Counted from the first letter of the stretch, positions 15,879 through 24,439 are shown. The stretch: 64,000 nucleotides of DNA from Formosa algae (GCF_001439665.1 NZ_LMAK01000030.1:1-64000), one strand, 5' to 3'. Notes: generated by a model from the sequence alone, not told the origin. A program made the numbers and translations.

Positions 15879-17060
15879 TTATTCATTATCTGTAAAACCC
15901 CAAGGAGAGTTTTTAAATTTAGGCTGGGCTAAGTAGCCATAAACTTGGCGTTTTGCATGCTTAACTCTACTAAAACCGTGTTTCTTTAATGCGGAACCGA
16001 TTTTTTGGATATTTAATTTCTGTCCCATCACCTGTAACTCTGTAACAATTTCGGTTGCAGTTCGAAAATCTCCAATGTCATCACTATTAGTATAGAATTT
16101 TAAAACATATTCACTCTCGACTGTTTGTATTGTAAACCGTTCATTTCTCATTTCATTAACTCTCACTTCTTCCGAGGTCAATTCAGATTTAAAATCTTTA
16201 TCGTGCTTAAAAATATGATAAGCCTGTGACCAGAAATCATCTATGTTAAATTCTTTGCTATAAGAAAAATCAAGCTTTTCAAGAACAGTAAATATTATCC
16301 ATCTCACAGATCCAGAGTCATCACATAAAAATTCTGCACGATTAGTTGAAGCTAAAAATGAACAAATCCTGTAAAGCAATGTAGATTTATCGCCATAAGG
16401 CAAACGCTCATTTATAGAAACCTGACTGATAAGTGCCTTAATAGCATTAATATCATACTTCCCCATTACATCTAATTCTTCTATATTTATAAGAAATGCT
16501 TTAGCAAGTTTAATTCGGTCATCTTTTCCTACCCCTAAATTTGTATATAAATACTTTTTGAGTTCTGGTGGACACAAATAGTTTAAATAATAAGATTTAC
16601 CAAAACTTTGACCACCTTCTAAAACTAGAACATGTTTATTAATTGCTTCATTAAAATAAACTGTTTTTATAGCACGGACAGCCCATTTAAGAAGCTGCTT
16701 ATAAAACAATTCATTATCATCTGTATTAACATACCCTGCATATCGCTTGATGTGATTTTTGCCATCCCAAGGCGGTAGATTTTCAAAATATTTTTTAATA
16801 GGATTAATATGTTTAACAAAATGTGACCTTAAATATGTCTTAAACATTTGAGGTGTAACATTTATTTTTTCCCTATTCAGATGAATCAATATGGACGACT
16901 CATTAAATTCAAGCTTTTCATTTGAGTTTTGATCATAAATCTCAAATTCTAATGCAATTTCATTAAACTTGATTTTGAAATGTTTATTTAATTCTTCGTG
17001 AATTTTATCATACACGGAATCCTTACGTGATGATACATCATATACGCTTATTTCTTCCAT
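15879..17060 (-). CDS. VirE (virulence-associated E) family P-loop protein
   Basis: This is a 393-residue protein. Motifs seen are a P-loop GGQSFGKS at about residues 149-156, a Walker-B-like FLINIEELD near 190, and the ASTNR segment near 241 typical of the VirE/SF3-like ATPase family. Family members pair with CHC2 primases on Bacteroidota mobile elements and are thought to act as replicative helicases or primase partners. The C-terminal ~60 residues look like a winged helix (IVTELQVMGQKLNIQKIGSA). It lies upstream of the iterons and primase on the same strand. Confidence 0.82.
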   Translation of the reverse strand: MEEISVYDVSSRKDSVYDKIHEELNKHFKIKFNEIALEFEIYDQNSNEKLEFNESSILIHLNREKINVTPQMFKTYLRSHFVKHINPIKKYFENLPPWDGKNHIKRYAGYVNTDDNELFYKQLLKWAVRAIKTVYFNEAINKHVLVLEGGQSFGKSYYLNYLCPPELKKYLYTNLGVGKDDRIKLAKAFLINIEELDVMGKYDINAIKALISQVSINERLPYGDKSTLLYRICSFLASTNRAEFLCDDSGSVRWIIFTVLEKLDFSYSKEFNIDDFWSQAYHIFKHDKDFKSELTSEEVRVNEMRNERFTIQTVESEYVLKFYTNSDDIGDFRTATEIVTELQVMGQKLNIQKIGSALKKHGFSRVKHAKRQVYGYLAQPKFKNSPWGFTDNE

Positions 17061-17157
17061 AAATAAATATTGAATGAGTATAATGCATATATTTGCATAT
17101 ACTCTTTGAGTTACATAAAAGATTATTTAAGCGTTCAAAAGTGGAGTTTTGAACGCT

Positions 17158-17445
17158 TTATTTTTTTAGCTGTTTTGAGAATTTCGACAAAACTTCTTCA
17201 TCGGAATATACTTTATGTTCTCTAATCCATTCGACGATTTCTTCTCTGTCAAAAAACAAAGCACCATTAGTAGGTTTATAATGCGGGATTAAATTTTTGG
17301 AACTAAGTTTATGGATTGTACTTTCTGAAAAAGAAGTGTAATCCATAAGATTTTTTTTAGTAAAAATCTGTTTTTGGAAGTGATTCCCCCTCATAATCAT
17401 CATTTTGAGATCTCTTATCTCTTGCATAATGTTTACCTTATTCAT
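17158..17445 (-). CDS. Excisionase-like helix-turn-helix protein
   Basis: This is a 95-residue protein with a MerR/excisionase-type (HTH_17) domain: FTKKNLMDYTSFSESTIHKL followed by a wing and the FFDREEIVEWI helix typical of the family. It is the first gene upstream of the VirE-type protein, a common position on Bacteroidota elements, and probably controls excision or replication genes. An inverted repeat at 17508-17521 lies upstream of its start and may be its operator. Confidence 0.8.
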   Translation of the reverse strand: MNKVNIMQEIRDLKMMIMRGNHFQKQIFTKKNLMDYTSFSESTIHKLSSKNLIPHYKPTNGALFFDREEIVEWIREHKVYSDEEVLSKFSKQLKK

Positions 17446-17507
17446 AATTTTTGTTTTAGAATTATGAGGCTAAACTAGCTAGATGAAAGTAAATGAAATG
17501 AGGGTTT

Positions 17508-17521
17508 GTCGGTCAACCGAC
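17508..17521. promoter_or_regulatory. Inverted repeat GTCGGT-CA-ACCGAC, candidate operator
   Basis: Two 6-bp arms are separated by two bases. The repeat lies 63 bases upstream of the HTH gene start (17445) and 23 bases beyond the stop of the membrane-protein gene (17544). A two-base spacer is too short for a hairpin loop, so protein binding is the better explanation. Confidence 0.4.
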
Positions 17522-17543
17522 TTTTATTTTCTATTAAATTTAC

Positions 17544-18329
17544 CTAACTGACTTTTTTCAGCTCATCTAATAGAATTTCATACGTTATTCTTTGATATTG
17601 AGTTGATAACTGTCTAGGTTTTTTAGATATAGAATCAGCATTAATAGGTCTATAACTATTCTTTTTTCTGTATTTAAATAATTTAGAAGCTTGATTTAAA
17701 GTGAGCTCCTTATTTGTTAACAGCTGTACATAGGGAATAAAAAAGCTACGTAAAAAAACTGCGCAATGTTTTGACTCGAGTTCTAAATTTATATGTTCAA
17801 ACTCTTTTAAGTCAGAATATTTAATCGCTTGGATAAAATCGTTTAAAGTGTTGTCATCACTAATTATTTTTTTTGATAAAGCGTTGAAAGCCTTCGTTAT
17901 CATATTAGATTGTGCCTCGCTAAATGAAATTTTATCCACTTCTTTTTCTTCAATATTCACTTCAATGATTTCTTCTTTCAACTTGATCTCAAAAATTTTA
18001 CCTCTAAAAAAGTGAGACACATCCTCACTATTAGTTCTATGTGCAATAGTAGGTAATCTTAAAAGTTCCAAAATATTTGATATAAGAAATATATTTTGAC
18101 TATTTAAAAAATAATAAGAAGCACGACCCAATATAAATGTTAGAATTAATGGAATTATTAAAACAAATACCCAGTATGAATCAAACGCATAGTTTAAGCC
18201 AACAATAAGTGAACTAACTGGAAGTAATGGAGCGATAATGTATGAAAACTTCTTAGGGAGTTTAATATTTTTTAAATCTTGAATTTGTCGATGAATAAAG
18301 AAGAAAGAAGTATCAATTGTATTTTCCAT
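17544..18329 (-). CDS. Unrecognised membrane protein at the tRNA end of the element
   Basis: This is a 261-residue protein. A hydrophobic hairpin of two membrane segments lies at about residues 28-48 and 51-74, after a short charged N-terminus. The remaining ~185 residues are soluble, charged and mainly helical, and end in a basic tail with an RPxxAD and RQLSTQYQRITYEILL pattern. I recognise no family. It is the first element gene inside the tRNA-proximal end. Two-helix membrane anchors with soluble domains are common in element-borne exclusion or defence proteins, but nothing here proves such a role. Confidence 0.6.
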   Translation of the reverse strand: MENTIDTSFFFIHRQIQDLKNIKLPKKFSYIIAPLLPVSSLIVGLNYAFDSYWVFVLIIPLILTFILGRASYYFLNSQNIFLISNILELLRLPTIAHRTNSEDVSHFFRGKIFEIKLKEEIIEVNIEEKEVDKISFSEAQSNMITKAFNALSKKIISDDNTLNDFIQAIKYSDLKEFEHINLELESKHCAVFLRSFFIPYVQLLTNKELTLNQASKLFKYRKKNSYRPINADSISKKPRQLSTQYQRITYEILLDELKKVS

Positions 18330-18454
18330 AGTCGCTGTAATATTATTAAAAGTAAAAATACTAAAAAAGTAGCTAAATGAAACAGAATGAAAAGTTTACT
18401 ATATTTGTGAGGTCAGCAATTTGTTGTACATATGTTGTACTGATGAAAACAAAA

Positions 18455-18480
18455 AAGCCTCTCGATTTCTCGAAAGGCTT
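18455..18480 (-). terminator. Terminator downstream of the tRNA(CAU) gene
   Basis: Arms 18455-18465 and 18470-18480 form an 11-bp stem on the minus strand (one G-U pair) with a GAAA loop, followed by TTTTGTTTT. It lies 14 bases after the tRNA 3' end. Confidence 0.75.
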
Positions 18481-18493
18481 GCCATTATTGAAG

Positions 18494-18567
18494 TGGTCCC
18501 ACCTGGGCTCGAACCAGGGACCACCTGATTATGAGTCAGGTGCTCTAACCAACTGAGCTATAGGACC
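18494..18567 (-). tRNA. tRNA with CAU anticodon (Met, or Ile2)
   Basis: The minus strand folds as a 74-nt cloverleaf. The acceptor is GGTCCTA with TGGGACC, the D-arm contains AGCTCAGTTGGTTAGAGC, the anticodon arm CTGACTCATAATCAG carries CAU, and the T-arm contains GGTTCGAGCC. The 3' CCA is not encoded. Elongator Met and lysidine-modified Ile2 genes both carry CAU, and I cannot separate them with certainty. It abuts the mobile element. Confidence 0.93.
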
Positions 18568-18764
18568 TCAAAATTGGAGTGCAATATTACTATTATTTTT
18601 AAAATACTGCAAGCGTTTTTATAATTACTTTTTTTAATATTTTAATCCTAAAACACACAAACTCACTATAAGGCTCGTATTAGGCTGTATATTAAATATG
18701 TTATACCTTTACACCCACTAATAAATTTTACTCCCAAAAAGTAAGATTATCTTTAAATATCAAC

Positions 18765-18772
18765 TATTTTTG
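18765..18772 (+). promoter_or_regulatory. -7 box TATTTTTG of rbfA (near-leaderless)
   Basis: This matches the Bacteroidota TAnnTTTG box and ends only 4 bases before the rbfA ATG, so the transcript would start at or next to the start codon. Confidence 0.55.
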
Positions 18773-18776
18773 CAGC

Positions 18777-19169
18777 ATGGAAAGTAATAGACAAAAAAAA
18801 ATAGGCTCAGTTTTACAACGCGACTTAGTAGATGTACTTCAAAAAGCCGCAACTCAAGGTGGTATGCAGGGCATCCTGATTTCAGTTTCTAAAGTAAATG
18901 TTACTGTAGATTTGTCTATAGCTAAAGTATACCTTAGTATTTTTCCTAACGACAAAGCCAAAGAATTATTAGTTGGTATCCGCTCGAACACTCCATTAAT
19001 TAGACATGAGTTAGCACAACGTACCAAACACCAATTACGTAGAATGCCTAACTTAGAATTCTTTGTAGATGACTCTTTAGAGTACATAGACCAAATTGAA
19101 AAATCTTTAAAAGGTCAAGACGACCCTATTAATGATCCTGAACTTTTAGGAAAACGTAAAAAGTCTTAG
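18777..19169 (+). CDS. rbfA: 30S ribosome-binding factor A
   Basis: RbfA helps mature the 5' end of 16S rRNA during 30S assembly, especially in the cold. The 130-residue length, the start SNRQKKIGSVLQRDLVDVLQ, the central VTVDLSIAKVYLSIFP strand and RTKHQLRRMPNLEFFVDDSL match the family's single KH-like domain. It is followed one base later by a LolC/E-type permease gene, a neighbourhood common in Flavobacteriaceae. A -7 box lies directly upstream of the ATG. Confidence 0.95.
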   Translation: MESNRQKKIGSVLQRDLVDVLQKAATQGGMQGILISVSKVNVTVDLSIAKVYLSIFPNDKAKELLVGIRSNTPLIRHELAQRTKHQLRRMPNLEFFVDDSLEYIDQIEKSLKGQDDPINDPELLGKRKKS

Positions 19170-19170
19170 A

Positions 19171-20376
19171 TTGAATTTTCCGCTGTACATTGCCAAACGT
19201 TACTTACGCTCCAAAAGCAGCAATAATGCCATTAATTTTATTACCATAATTGCAGCTGTAGGAGTGATTCTAGGTGCGGCATCGCTCTTTATTGTCCTTT
19301 CAGGATTTTCTGGTTTAAAAGATTTTACACTGAAGTTTTCAACCATTATTGATCCGGATTTAAAAGCTGTTCCTGCGTCTGGAAAATCGTTTATGCTTAG
19401 CAGCGCTCAATTAGAGGCTTTGCACGATTTAGACGGAATTGCCTCGTATTCTAAAACTATTGAAGAACGTGTTATTTTGGCTTACGACGGCAAAAATTAT
19501 CCCGCATATATTAAAGGTGTAGATGCACAATACAATCAGGTAAACGCCATAGATTCTGTTATTGTTCAAGGTAGTTGGTTACGACCAAATACAGACCAAA
19601 TGGTAGCGGGTTGGGGCGTATCTAGTCATTTATCGCTTGGTGTGTTAGATTACGGAAAAGCAGTTACCATTTACGTGCCTAAACCTGGAACAGGACAAAT
19701 TACCTCGACTAAAAATGCTTTTAACGCCATACAATGCGTTAATGTGGGCTTATTTGATGTGAATGAAACATTAAATGAAACGTATGTGTATACCACATTT
19801 GAAAGCTCTAGCAAACTCTTAAACTATGAACCCAATCAGGTGTCAGCCATAGAATTTAAACTGAGTCCTAATTTTGAAGAGGCTACTATAACACCTCAAC
19901 TACAATCTATTTTAGGAAACACTGTAATAATAAAAAATCGCATTCAGCTTAACGATGCACTTTATAAAATGCTAAATACAGAAAATTTAGCTGTGTATTT
20001 AATTTTTACTTTAGTCTTAATTATAGCACTATTTAATGTGATTGGCTCTATAATCATGATGATTTTAGACAAGAAAAAAACCTTAAGTACTTTATATAAA
20101 CTTGGTGCTTCTGTAAAAGATATTAGACGTATATTCTTTTACCAAGGCAGTTTAATGGCTGTTTTTGGTGGTGTTTTAGGCTTAGTGCTAGGACTTATTA
20201 TTGTTGGATTACAACAAGCCTTTTCTTTGGTTATGATAACACCTAGTTTGCCATATCCAGTTGCCATTAATATTCTTAATGTAATTGTGGTATTACTTAC
20301 AATTTCAATATTAGGCATAATCGCTTCAAAAATCGCTTCGGTAAGGATTTCTAAATCTTTAATTGAAACGATTTAA
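19171..20376 (+). CDS. FtsX/LolC-E-type ABC transporter permease
   Basis: This 401-residue inner-membrane protein begins with TTG one base after the rbfA stop, implying translational coupling. One membrane segment lies at about residues 22-46, followed by a periplasmic MacB-like domain of about 220 residues and three C-terminal membrane segments at about 275-300, 320-348 and 365-390. This is the FtsX plan of LolC/LolE permeases that release lipoproteins to the outer membrane. The ATPase partner is not in this neighbourhood. Lipoprotein sorting is the likely role but is inferred from family. Confidence 0.82.
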   Translation: MNFPLYIAKRYLRSKSSNNAINFITIIAAVGVILGAASLFIVLSGFSGLKDFTLKFSTIIDPDLKAVPASGKSFMLSSAQLEALHDLDGIASYSKTIEERVILAYDGKNYPAYIKGVDAQYNQVNAIDSVIVQGSWLRPNTDQMVAGWGVSSHLSLGVLDYGKAVTIYVPKPGTGQITSTKNAFNAIQCVNVGLFDVNETLNETYVYTTFESSSKLLNYEPNQVSAIEFKLSPNFEEATITPQLQSILGNTVIIKNRIQLNDALYKMLNTENLAVYLIFTLVLIIALFNVIGSIIMMILDKKKTLSTLYKLGASVKDIRRIFFYQGSLMAVFGGVLGLVLGLIIVGLQQAFSLVMITPSLPYPVAINILNVIVVLLTISILGIIASKIASVRISKSLIETI

Positions 20377-20382
20377 GAGTTA

Positions 20383-21378
20383 TTACTTTGTAAACTTATA
20401 ATCAGAAAAATCATTAAGTACCATATCTAACGCATCAAAAACATCTTTTGAAGCATCGCTAGTTACTATACGCTGACGGTATTCTTTAAAATGCGGAATG
20501 CCTTTAAAGTAATTGGTATAATGACGGCGCGTTTCAAAAACCCCTAAAATTTCCCCTTTCCAATCAATTGCCATTTGTAAATGACGTTTTGCCGCTTCTA
20601 CACGCTCATGAATGGTAATAGGATTCAAATGTTCTCCGGTTTCAAAAAAGTGTTTTACTTGTTTAAAAAACCACGGGTTTCCAATACTAGCACGCCCAAT
20701 CATACAGCCATCTAAACCATACTCATCGCGCATTTTCATTGCTTTTTCTGGAGTGTCTACATCGCCATTTCCAAAAACTGGAATATGCATTCTTGGATTG
20801 TTTTTCACATTGGCAATTGGTCCCCAATCAGCATCGCCTTTATACATTTGTGCACGTGTACGTCCGTGTATAGAAATGGCTTTACAACCAACATCTTGTA
20901 AACGCTCGGCAACTTCTAAAATACGAATAGACTCGTGGTCCCAACCCAAACGGGTTTTTACAGTAATAGGTAAATGGGTGCGTTTCACCATGGCTTCGGT
21001 TAAACTTACCATTAAATCTATATCTTTTAAAATTCCTGCACCAGCACCTTTAGAGACAACTTTTTTAACCGGACAACCAAAATTAATATCGATTATATCG
21101 GGTTTAGATTCGGTAACAATATCTACGGTTTGAAGCATACTGTCTAAATTCGCACCAAAAATTTGAATACCAACCGGACGTTCTTTTTCATAAATATCTA
21201 ATTTCATGGTGCTTTTAGCTGCATCACGTATTAGGCCTTCGCTAGAAATAAATTCGGTATACACTACATCGGCGCCTTGTTCTTTACAAAGTGCACGAAA
21301 CGGTGGGTCGCTAACATCTTCCATAGGTGCTAAAAGCAACGGAAAATCGGGAAGTTCTATAGTATCTATTTTAACCAA
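20383..21378 (-). CDS. dusB: tRNA-dihydrouridine synthase
   Basis: This FMN- and NADPH-dependent enzyme reduces uridines in the tRNA D-loop. The 331-residue protein has the N-terminal LLAPMEDVSDPPFRALC, the TEFISSEGL segment, the catalytic cysteine in INFGCPVKKV (C102) and the TVKTRLGWD and ISIHGRTRAQMY motifs of the Dus TIM barrel. The assignment to the DusB branch rests on overall similarity. A -7 box on the minus strand (21399-21406) is 21 bases upstream of the ATG. It converges with the permease gene. Confidence 0.92.
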   Translation of the reverse strand: MVKIDTIELPDFPLLLAPMEDVSDPPFRALCKEQGADVVYTEFISSEGLIRDAAKSTMKLDIYEKERPVGIQIFGANLDSMLQTVDIVTESKPDIIDINFGCPVKKVVSKGAGAGILKDIDLMVSLTEAMVKRTHLPITVKTRLGWDHESIRILEVAERLQDVGCKAISIHGRTRAQMYKGDADWGPIANVKNNPRMHIPVFGNGDVDTPEKAMKMRDEYGLDGCMIGRASIGNPWFFKQVKHFFETGEHLNPITIHERVEAAKRHLQMAIDWKGEILGVFETRRHYTNYFKGIPHFKEYRQRIVTSDASKDVFDALDMVLNDFSDYKFTK

Positions 21379-21398
21379 AGTCTGTTTTTTTAAGTGAG

Positions 21399-21406
21399 CA
21401 AAAATA
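21399..21406 (-). promoter_or_regulatory. -7 box TATTTTTG of dusB
   Basis: CAAAAATA on the plus strand reads TAnnTTTG on the minus strand, 21 bases upstream of the dusB ATG. Confidence 0.5.
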
Positions 21407-21546
21407 CTGAAAATGATAGAATAAACACTATCTCCTTACTGTTTTGTATGTTAAGACTTTAAAAACAGAACATTGAAAAAACGTAAGTCTATATTTTAGA
21501 AAATGGCAATCTAATATCGCTTTACAACCAACTTGAAGATTTGGTT

Positions 21547-21912
21547 TTACTCATTGGGTTCATCTACAAAAACCTCTATAACTTTTAATTCTTCTTGAGA
21601 AGCTTCTTTTAATGCTACGGGTTCTAAATACAGCACTTTATCTATAACCAATTCTGAAGTATAACTAGAATAGCCTACAAAACTAACTTCTAAATTATAA
21701 GTTCCGGCTTGAATATTTTCTATTACAAAGTACCCACTTTCATTAGTAATTGTACCTAAAATTTTACTTGAATCTTGCTTATTTATTAAAATTATATTGG
21801 CATAAGAAATAGGTAAATCATTCTGATCTTGAACCTTGCCAGAAATTTTAATTTCTTGAGGAATAGATACAAAAGAAAACAATAAATAAAAGATAGTTAG
21901 TTTTAAAGACAT
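21547..21912 (-). CDS. Truncated paralogue: secreted carboxypeptidase-regulatory-like domain only
   Basis: This is a 121-residue protein. A signal peptide (about 1-18) is followed by a complete CarboxypepD_reg-like beta-sandwich (about 20-105), similar across its length to the first ~115 residues of the 802-residue outer-membrane protein encoded next door. Both share ISYAN, the GTIT turn, GTYNLE and VGY/IGY motifs. It ends before any plug or barrel. The region just upstream, including a CAAAAATA box, is also shared, so promoter and N-terminus were duplicated together. It may be a remnant or a free periplasmic domain. Confidence 0.75.
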   Translation of the reverse strand: MSLKLTIFYLLFSFVSIPQEIKISGKVQDQNDLPISYANIILINKQDSSKILGTITNESGYFVIENIQAGTYNLEVSFVGYSSYTSELVIDKVLYLEPVALKEASQEELKVIEVFVDEPNE

Positions 21913-21931
21913 AAAAAGTAAAATGGTTGTT

Positions 21932-21939
21932 CAAAAATA
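21932..21939 (-). promoter_or_regulatory. -7 box TATTTTTG, shared with the paralogue at 24432
   Basis: This TAnnTTTG box lies 20 bases upstream of the truncated gene's ATG. The sequence between box and ATG closely resembles that in front of the full-length gene. Confidence 0.5.
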
Positions 21940-22002
21940 ACATAAATAATTTAAATTAAATTGATAGATAACCATATTATAAATCAATTACATAGAAGTT
22001 GC

Positions 22003-24411
22003 TTAATTATTATCATCTTCAGAACGCAAACGATTTCTTTCATTTAATTCTTTTTGCTCTTTTTCATTGGTAGAAAGCTTTGTATTACCGAAGTTGTAAC
22101 GCAAGCCTAAACGGAAATACTGATTATCATATTTATTATGATAAGTATTATCTTGATTCAAATATTTATTTTTTTCTGTAAAATTTGTGGTCTTAAAAAT
22201 ATCATTCAATTTTAATGAAGCCACCCATTTTCCGTTATTAAAACTTTTTTTAAGACCTAAGTCTATTTGTGCTCTAGATGAAATATCTGACGATCCGCTA
22301 ATCATAGGAGACATATATAAAATTGAAATTTCTCCGCTTAAACTTCGATCCTCTGTAAAAGAAAAGAAATTCATAACGTTAGTATACATGGACCAAGTTT
22401 GATTGGTTTCTGTAGAATTCCCACTCTGGATTGCATTAAAGTAGGCTTTCTGATGAAAAATAGAATTAATAACATACACCGACCAAATGTCTGTAATAGT
22501 CTGATAGGTCATAAAATCGAAACCATAATCTACTGCTTTATCTAAATTGGTTGGCAAATAAATAACCTGATTAGTTGCGTTATCCTGAAACAATAATTCT
22601 GATGTCGGATCCATTTCATACCTGTAATACGCCTCAAACGTATACGATCCGTTTAAAGTGTAAGACAAGGTTGTTAAATGTGAAATTGTTGGATTTAAAT
22701 TCGGATTTCCTTGTAAATAGGTATAATCGTTAAAATAGTATTTAAACGGATTTAAGTCTGAATACGTTGGACGCTCAATGCGCTTACCATAAGATAAACC
22801 TAAACTATGATGCTCGTTAAAATCGTGAGCGATATTTACGGTAGGAAATAATTTAAAATAGTCGAATTTATTAAGTTCGTATATAGAAGACACATCGCCT
22901 TCTGCATCTGTATATTCACCACGTAAGCCTGCAGAAAAACTCCACGATTCCCATGTTTTTGATGCATTTACATAAGCCGCATAATTGGTTTCTTTATAAT
23001 TAAAAATTCCGCTGTTTAAATCGTCTATTATAAAGCGGTCGACATCAAAATAAAATTGATCGACATTACTCTTAGAATCTATTTGTGAGACTTTGGTTCC
23101 GAAACTAAAAACGATATTTTCTTTTAGTGTCATATTATAATCTGCTTGTGCAGAATAGATATATGTATCTTGAAGAGATGTAGAATTAAACATATTTTCT
23201 CGGGTAAACACATCGTCTACATCGTAATATTTAGAACTCATATCCTGATCGCGCTCATAGTCGTAGTTGGTATGATGCAAATTCACAGAAAAAGTGTTTC
23301 CGTTTTCAGACGTATTTACATAATCTAAATTAAAAGCCGCATTGGTTTTAGAATCGTTAATTATATTTTTTGATGTAAACGACGAATCTATAGCTTCCGT
23401 AGTCATATTGGCTAATCTATTCCAATATGGTGTTATACTTACATTTGAAGAGAATGAAAGTATATTCGCATCATTTATCGCATAATCAATATTGGCATTT
23501 ACATCGTGCGAACGAGATTCTGTATTTCTATCAATTTTATCAATCCATTGACCTACGACCTCATCATCTTCTATAAAATTTATCTCACTTGTATTTATTC
23601 TATTCTTTTTGCGCTCCCCATAAGAATAGTTGGCAAAGAGACTTAATTTATCGGTTTTATAAAACTGACTGGTTCCCACTTTTACTCGAGGATACATCCC
23701 TTGCGTATAAGTTGTATAAACGCTACCATTATAGCCCACAATTAGATTTTTACTCATGGTAATATTAATTACAGCAGCACCTTCGGCATCGTATTTTGCT
23801 GGCGGATTTGTAATAACCTCTACAGATTGTATATAAGTGGCATTGGTACCAGAAAGTAATTGTTGTAAATCTAGCCCTGTTAAGTACACACGTTTATTAT
23901 TTATTAAATAGATAATATTAGAGCTGTTTTTTACGGTAATTTGGTCGTTCATGATTAAAACACCAGGTGTACTTTGTAATACATCCATAACACTGCCTTC
24001 TGTAAGCGACGTGTCTTCTATATTAAAAACAATTCGATCGGACTGTTTTTTGTAAGTGGGACGTTTTGCAAAAATATTAACAGCATCTAAAGCTTCACTA
24101 AATTCTTCCAATAGAATAGGTTCTAAAATGGTAGATGCTTTTAAATCTATTTGGGTTGAATATTGAGAATACCCGATAAAACTAATTTCTAAATTATAAG
24201 TTCCAGAGTTTAAATATCCGATCTCGAATTTGCCTAAATCGTCTGTAATCGTTCCCTTAACAATAGATTCATCTTCAGTATGTACCAAAATAACATTGGC
24301 ATAAGAAATTGGCATATTGTTTTGATCTAAAACTTGTCCAGAGATTTTAATATTTTGAGACATGCACACATAAGAACATAGAAAAAACAAAAAGGTAAGC
24401 TTAAAAGACAT
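22003..24411 (-). CDS. Outer-membrane beta-barrel protein, TonB-receptor-like
   Basis: This 802-residue outer-membrane protein has a signal peptide at about 1-18, a CarboxypepD_reg-like domain at about 20-105, a plug-like segment at about 115-215 (SVMDVLQSTPGVLI, then VEVITNPPAKYDAEGAAVINI) and a barrel of alternating aromatic strands to the C-terminus. The plan is that of the OMP_b-brl_3 group of TonB-dependent-like proteins. It probably moves a substrate or acts in cell-envelope assembly. No SusD partner lies next to it, so it is not a standard SusC pair. A truncated copy of its N-terminus follows downstream. Confidence 0.85.
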   Translation of the reverse strand: MSFKLTFLFFLCSYVCMSQNIKISGQVLDQNNMPISYANVILVHTEDESIVKGTITDDLGKFEIGYLNSGTYNLEISFIGYSQYSTQIDLKASTILEPILLEEFSEALDAVNIFAKRPTYKKQSDRIVFNIEDTSLTEGSVMDVLQSTPGVLIMNDQITVKNSSNIIYLINNKRVYLTGLDLQQLLSGTNATYIQSVEVITNPPAKYDAEGAAVINITMSKNLIVGYNGSVYTTYTQGMYPRVKVGTSQFYKTDKLSLFANYSYGERKKNRINTSEINFIEDDEVVGQWIDKIDRNTESRSHDVNANIDYAINDANILSFSSNVSITPYWNRLANMTTEAIDSSFTSKNIINDSKTNAAFNLDYVNTSENGNTFSVNLHHTNYDYERDQDMSSKYYDVDDVFTRENMFNSTSLQDTYIYSAQADYNMTLKENIVFSFGTKVSQIDSKSNVDQFYFDVDRFIIDDLNSGIFNYKETNYAAYVNASKTWESWSFSAGLRGEYTDAEGDVSSIYELNKFDYFKLFPTVNIAHDFNEHHSLGLSYGKRIERPTYSDLNPFKYYFNDYTYLQGNPNLNPTISHLTTLSYTLNGSYTFEAYYRYEMDPTSELLFQDNATNQVIYLPTNLDKAVDYGFDFMTYQTITDIWSVYVINSIFHQKAYFNAIQSGNSTETNQTWSMYTNVMNFFSFTEDRSLSGEISILYMSPMISGSSDISSRAQIDLGLKKSFNNGKWVASLKLNDIFKTTNFTEKNKYLNQDNTYHNKYDNQYFRLGLRYNFGNTKLSTNEKEQKELNERNRLRSEDDNN

Positions 24412-24431
24412 AAATAGCGAAAATGGTTACT

Positions 24432-24439
24432 CAAAAATA
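24432..24439 (-). promoter_or_regulatory. -7 box TATTTTTG of the outer-membrane protein gene
   Basis: CAAAAATA on the plus strand lies 20 bases upstream of the ATG at 24411. The same context precedes the truncated paralogue. Confidence 0.5.

Larger units (their letters stand above)
9783..18480. mobile_element. Integrated mobilizable element (Bacteroidota mob/replication gene set) next to tRNA(CAU)
   Basis: All genes from 9935 to 18329 lie on the minus strand and form the usual set of a mobilizable island: ParA and a small partner, BtgB-type relaxase, BfmA-type accessory protein, CHC2/TOPRIM primase, VirE-type P-loop protein and an excisionase-like HTH protein. The right end abuts the tRNA gene at 18494-18567. 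The left end given is only the last unexplained repeat. No integrase and no duplicate of the tRNA 3' end were found in the window, so the element may continue leftward through the defence genes. No mating-pore genes are seen, so transfer would need a helper. Confidence 0.6.

Noticed and set aside
21547-21912. Frameshifted continuation of the 802-residue gene
   Set aside because: It has its own signal peptide, promoter box and stop, and repeats the N-terminus rather than continuing the barrel.
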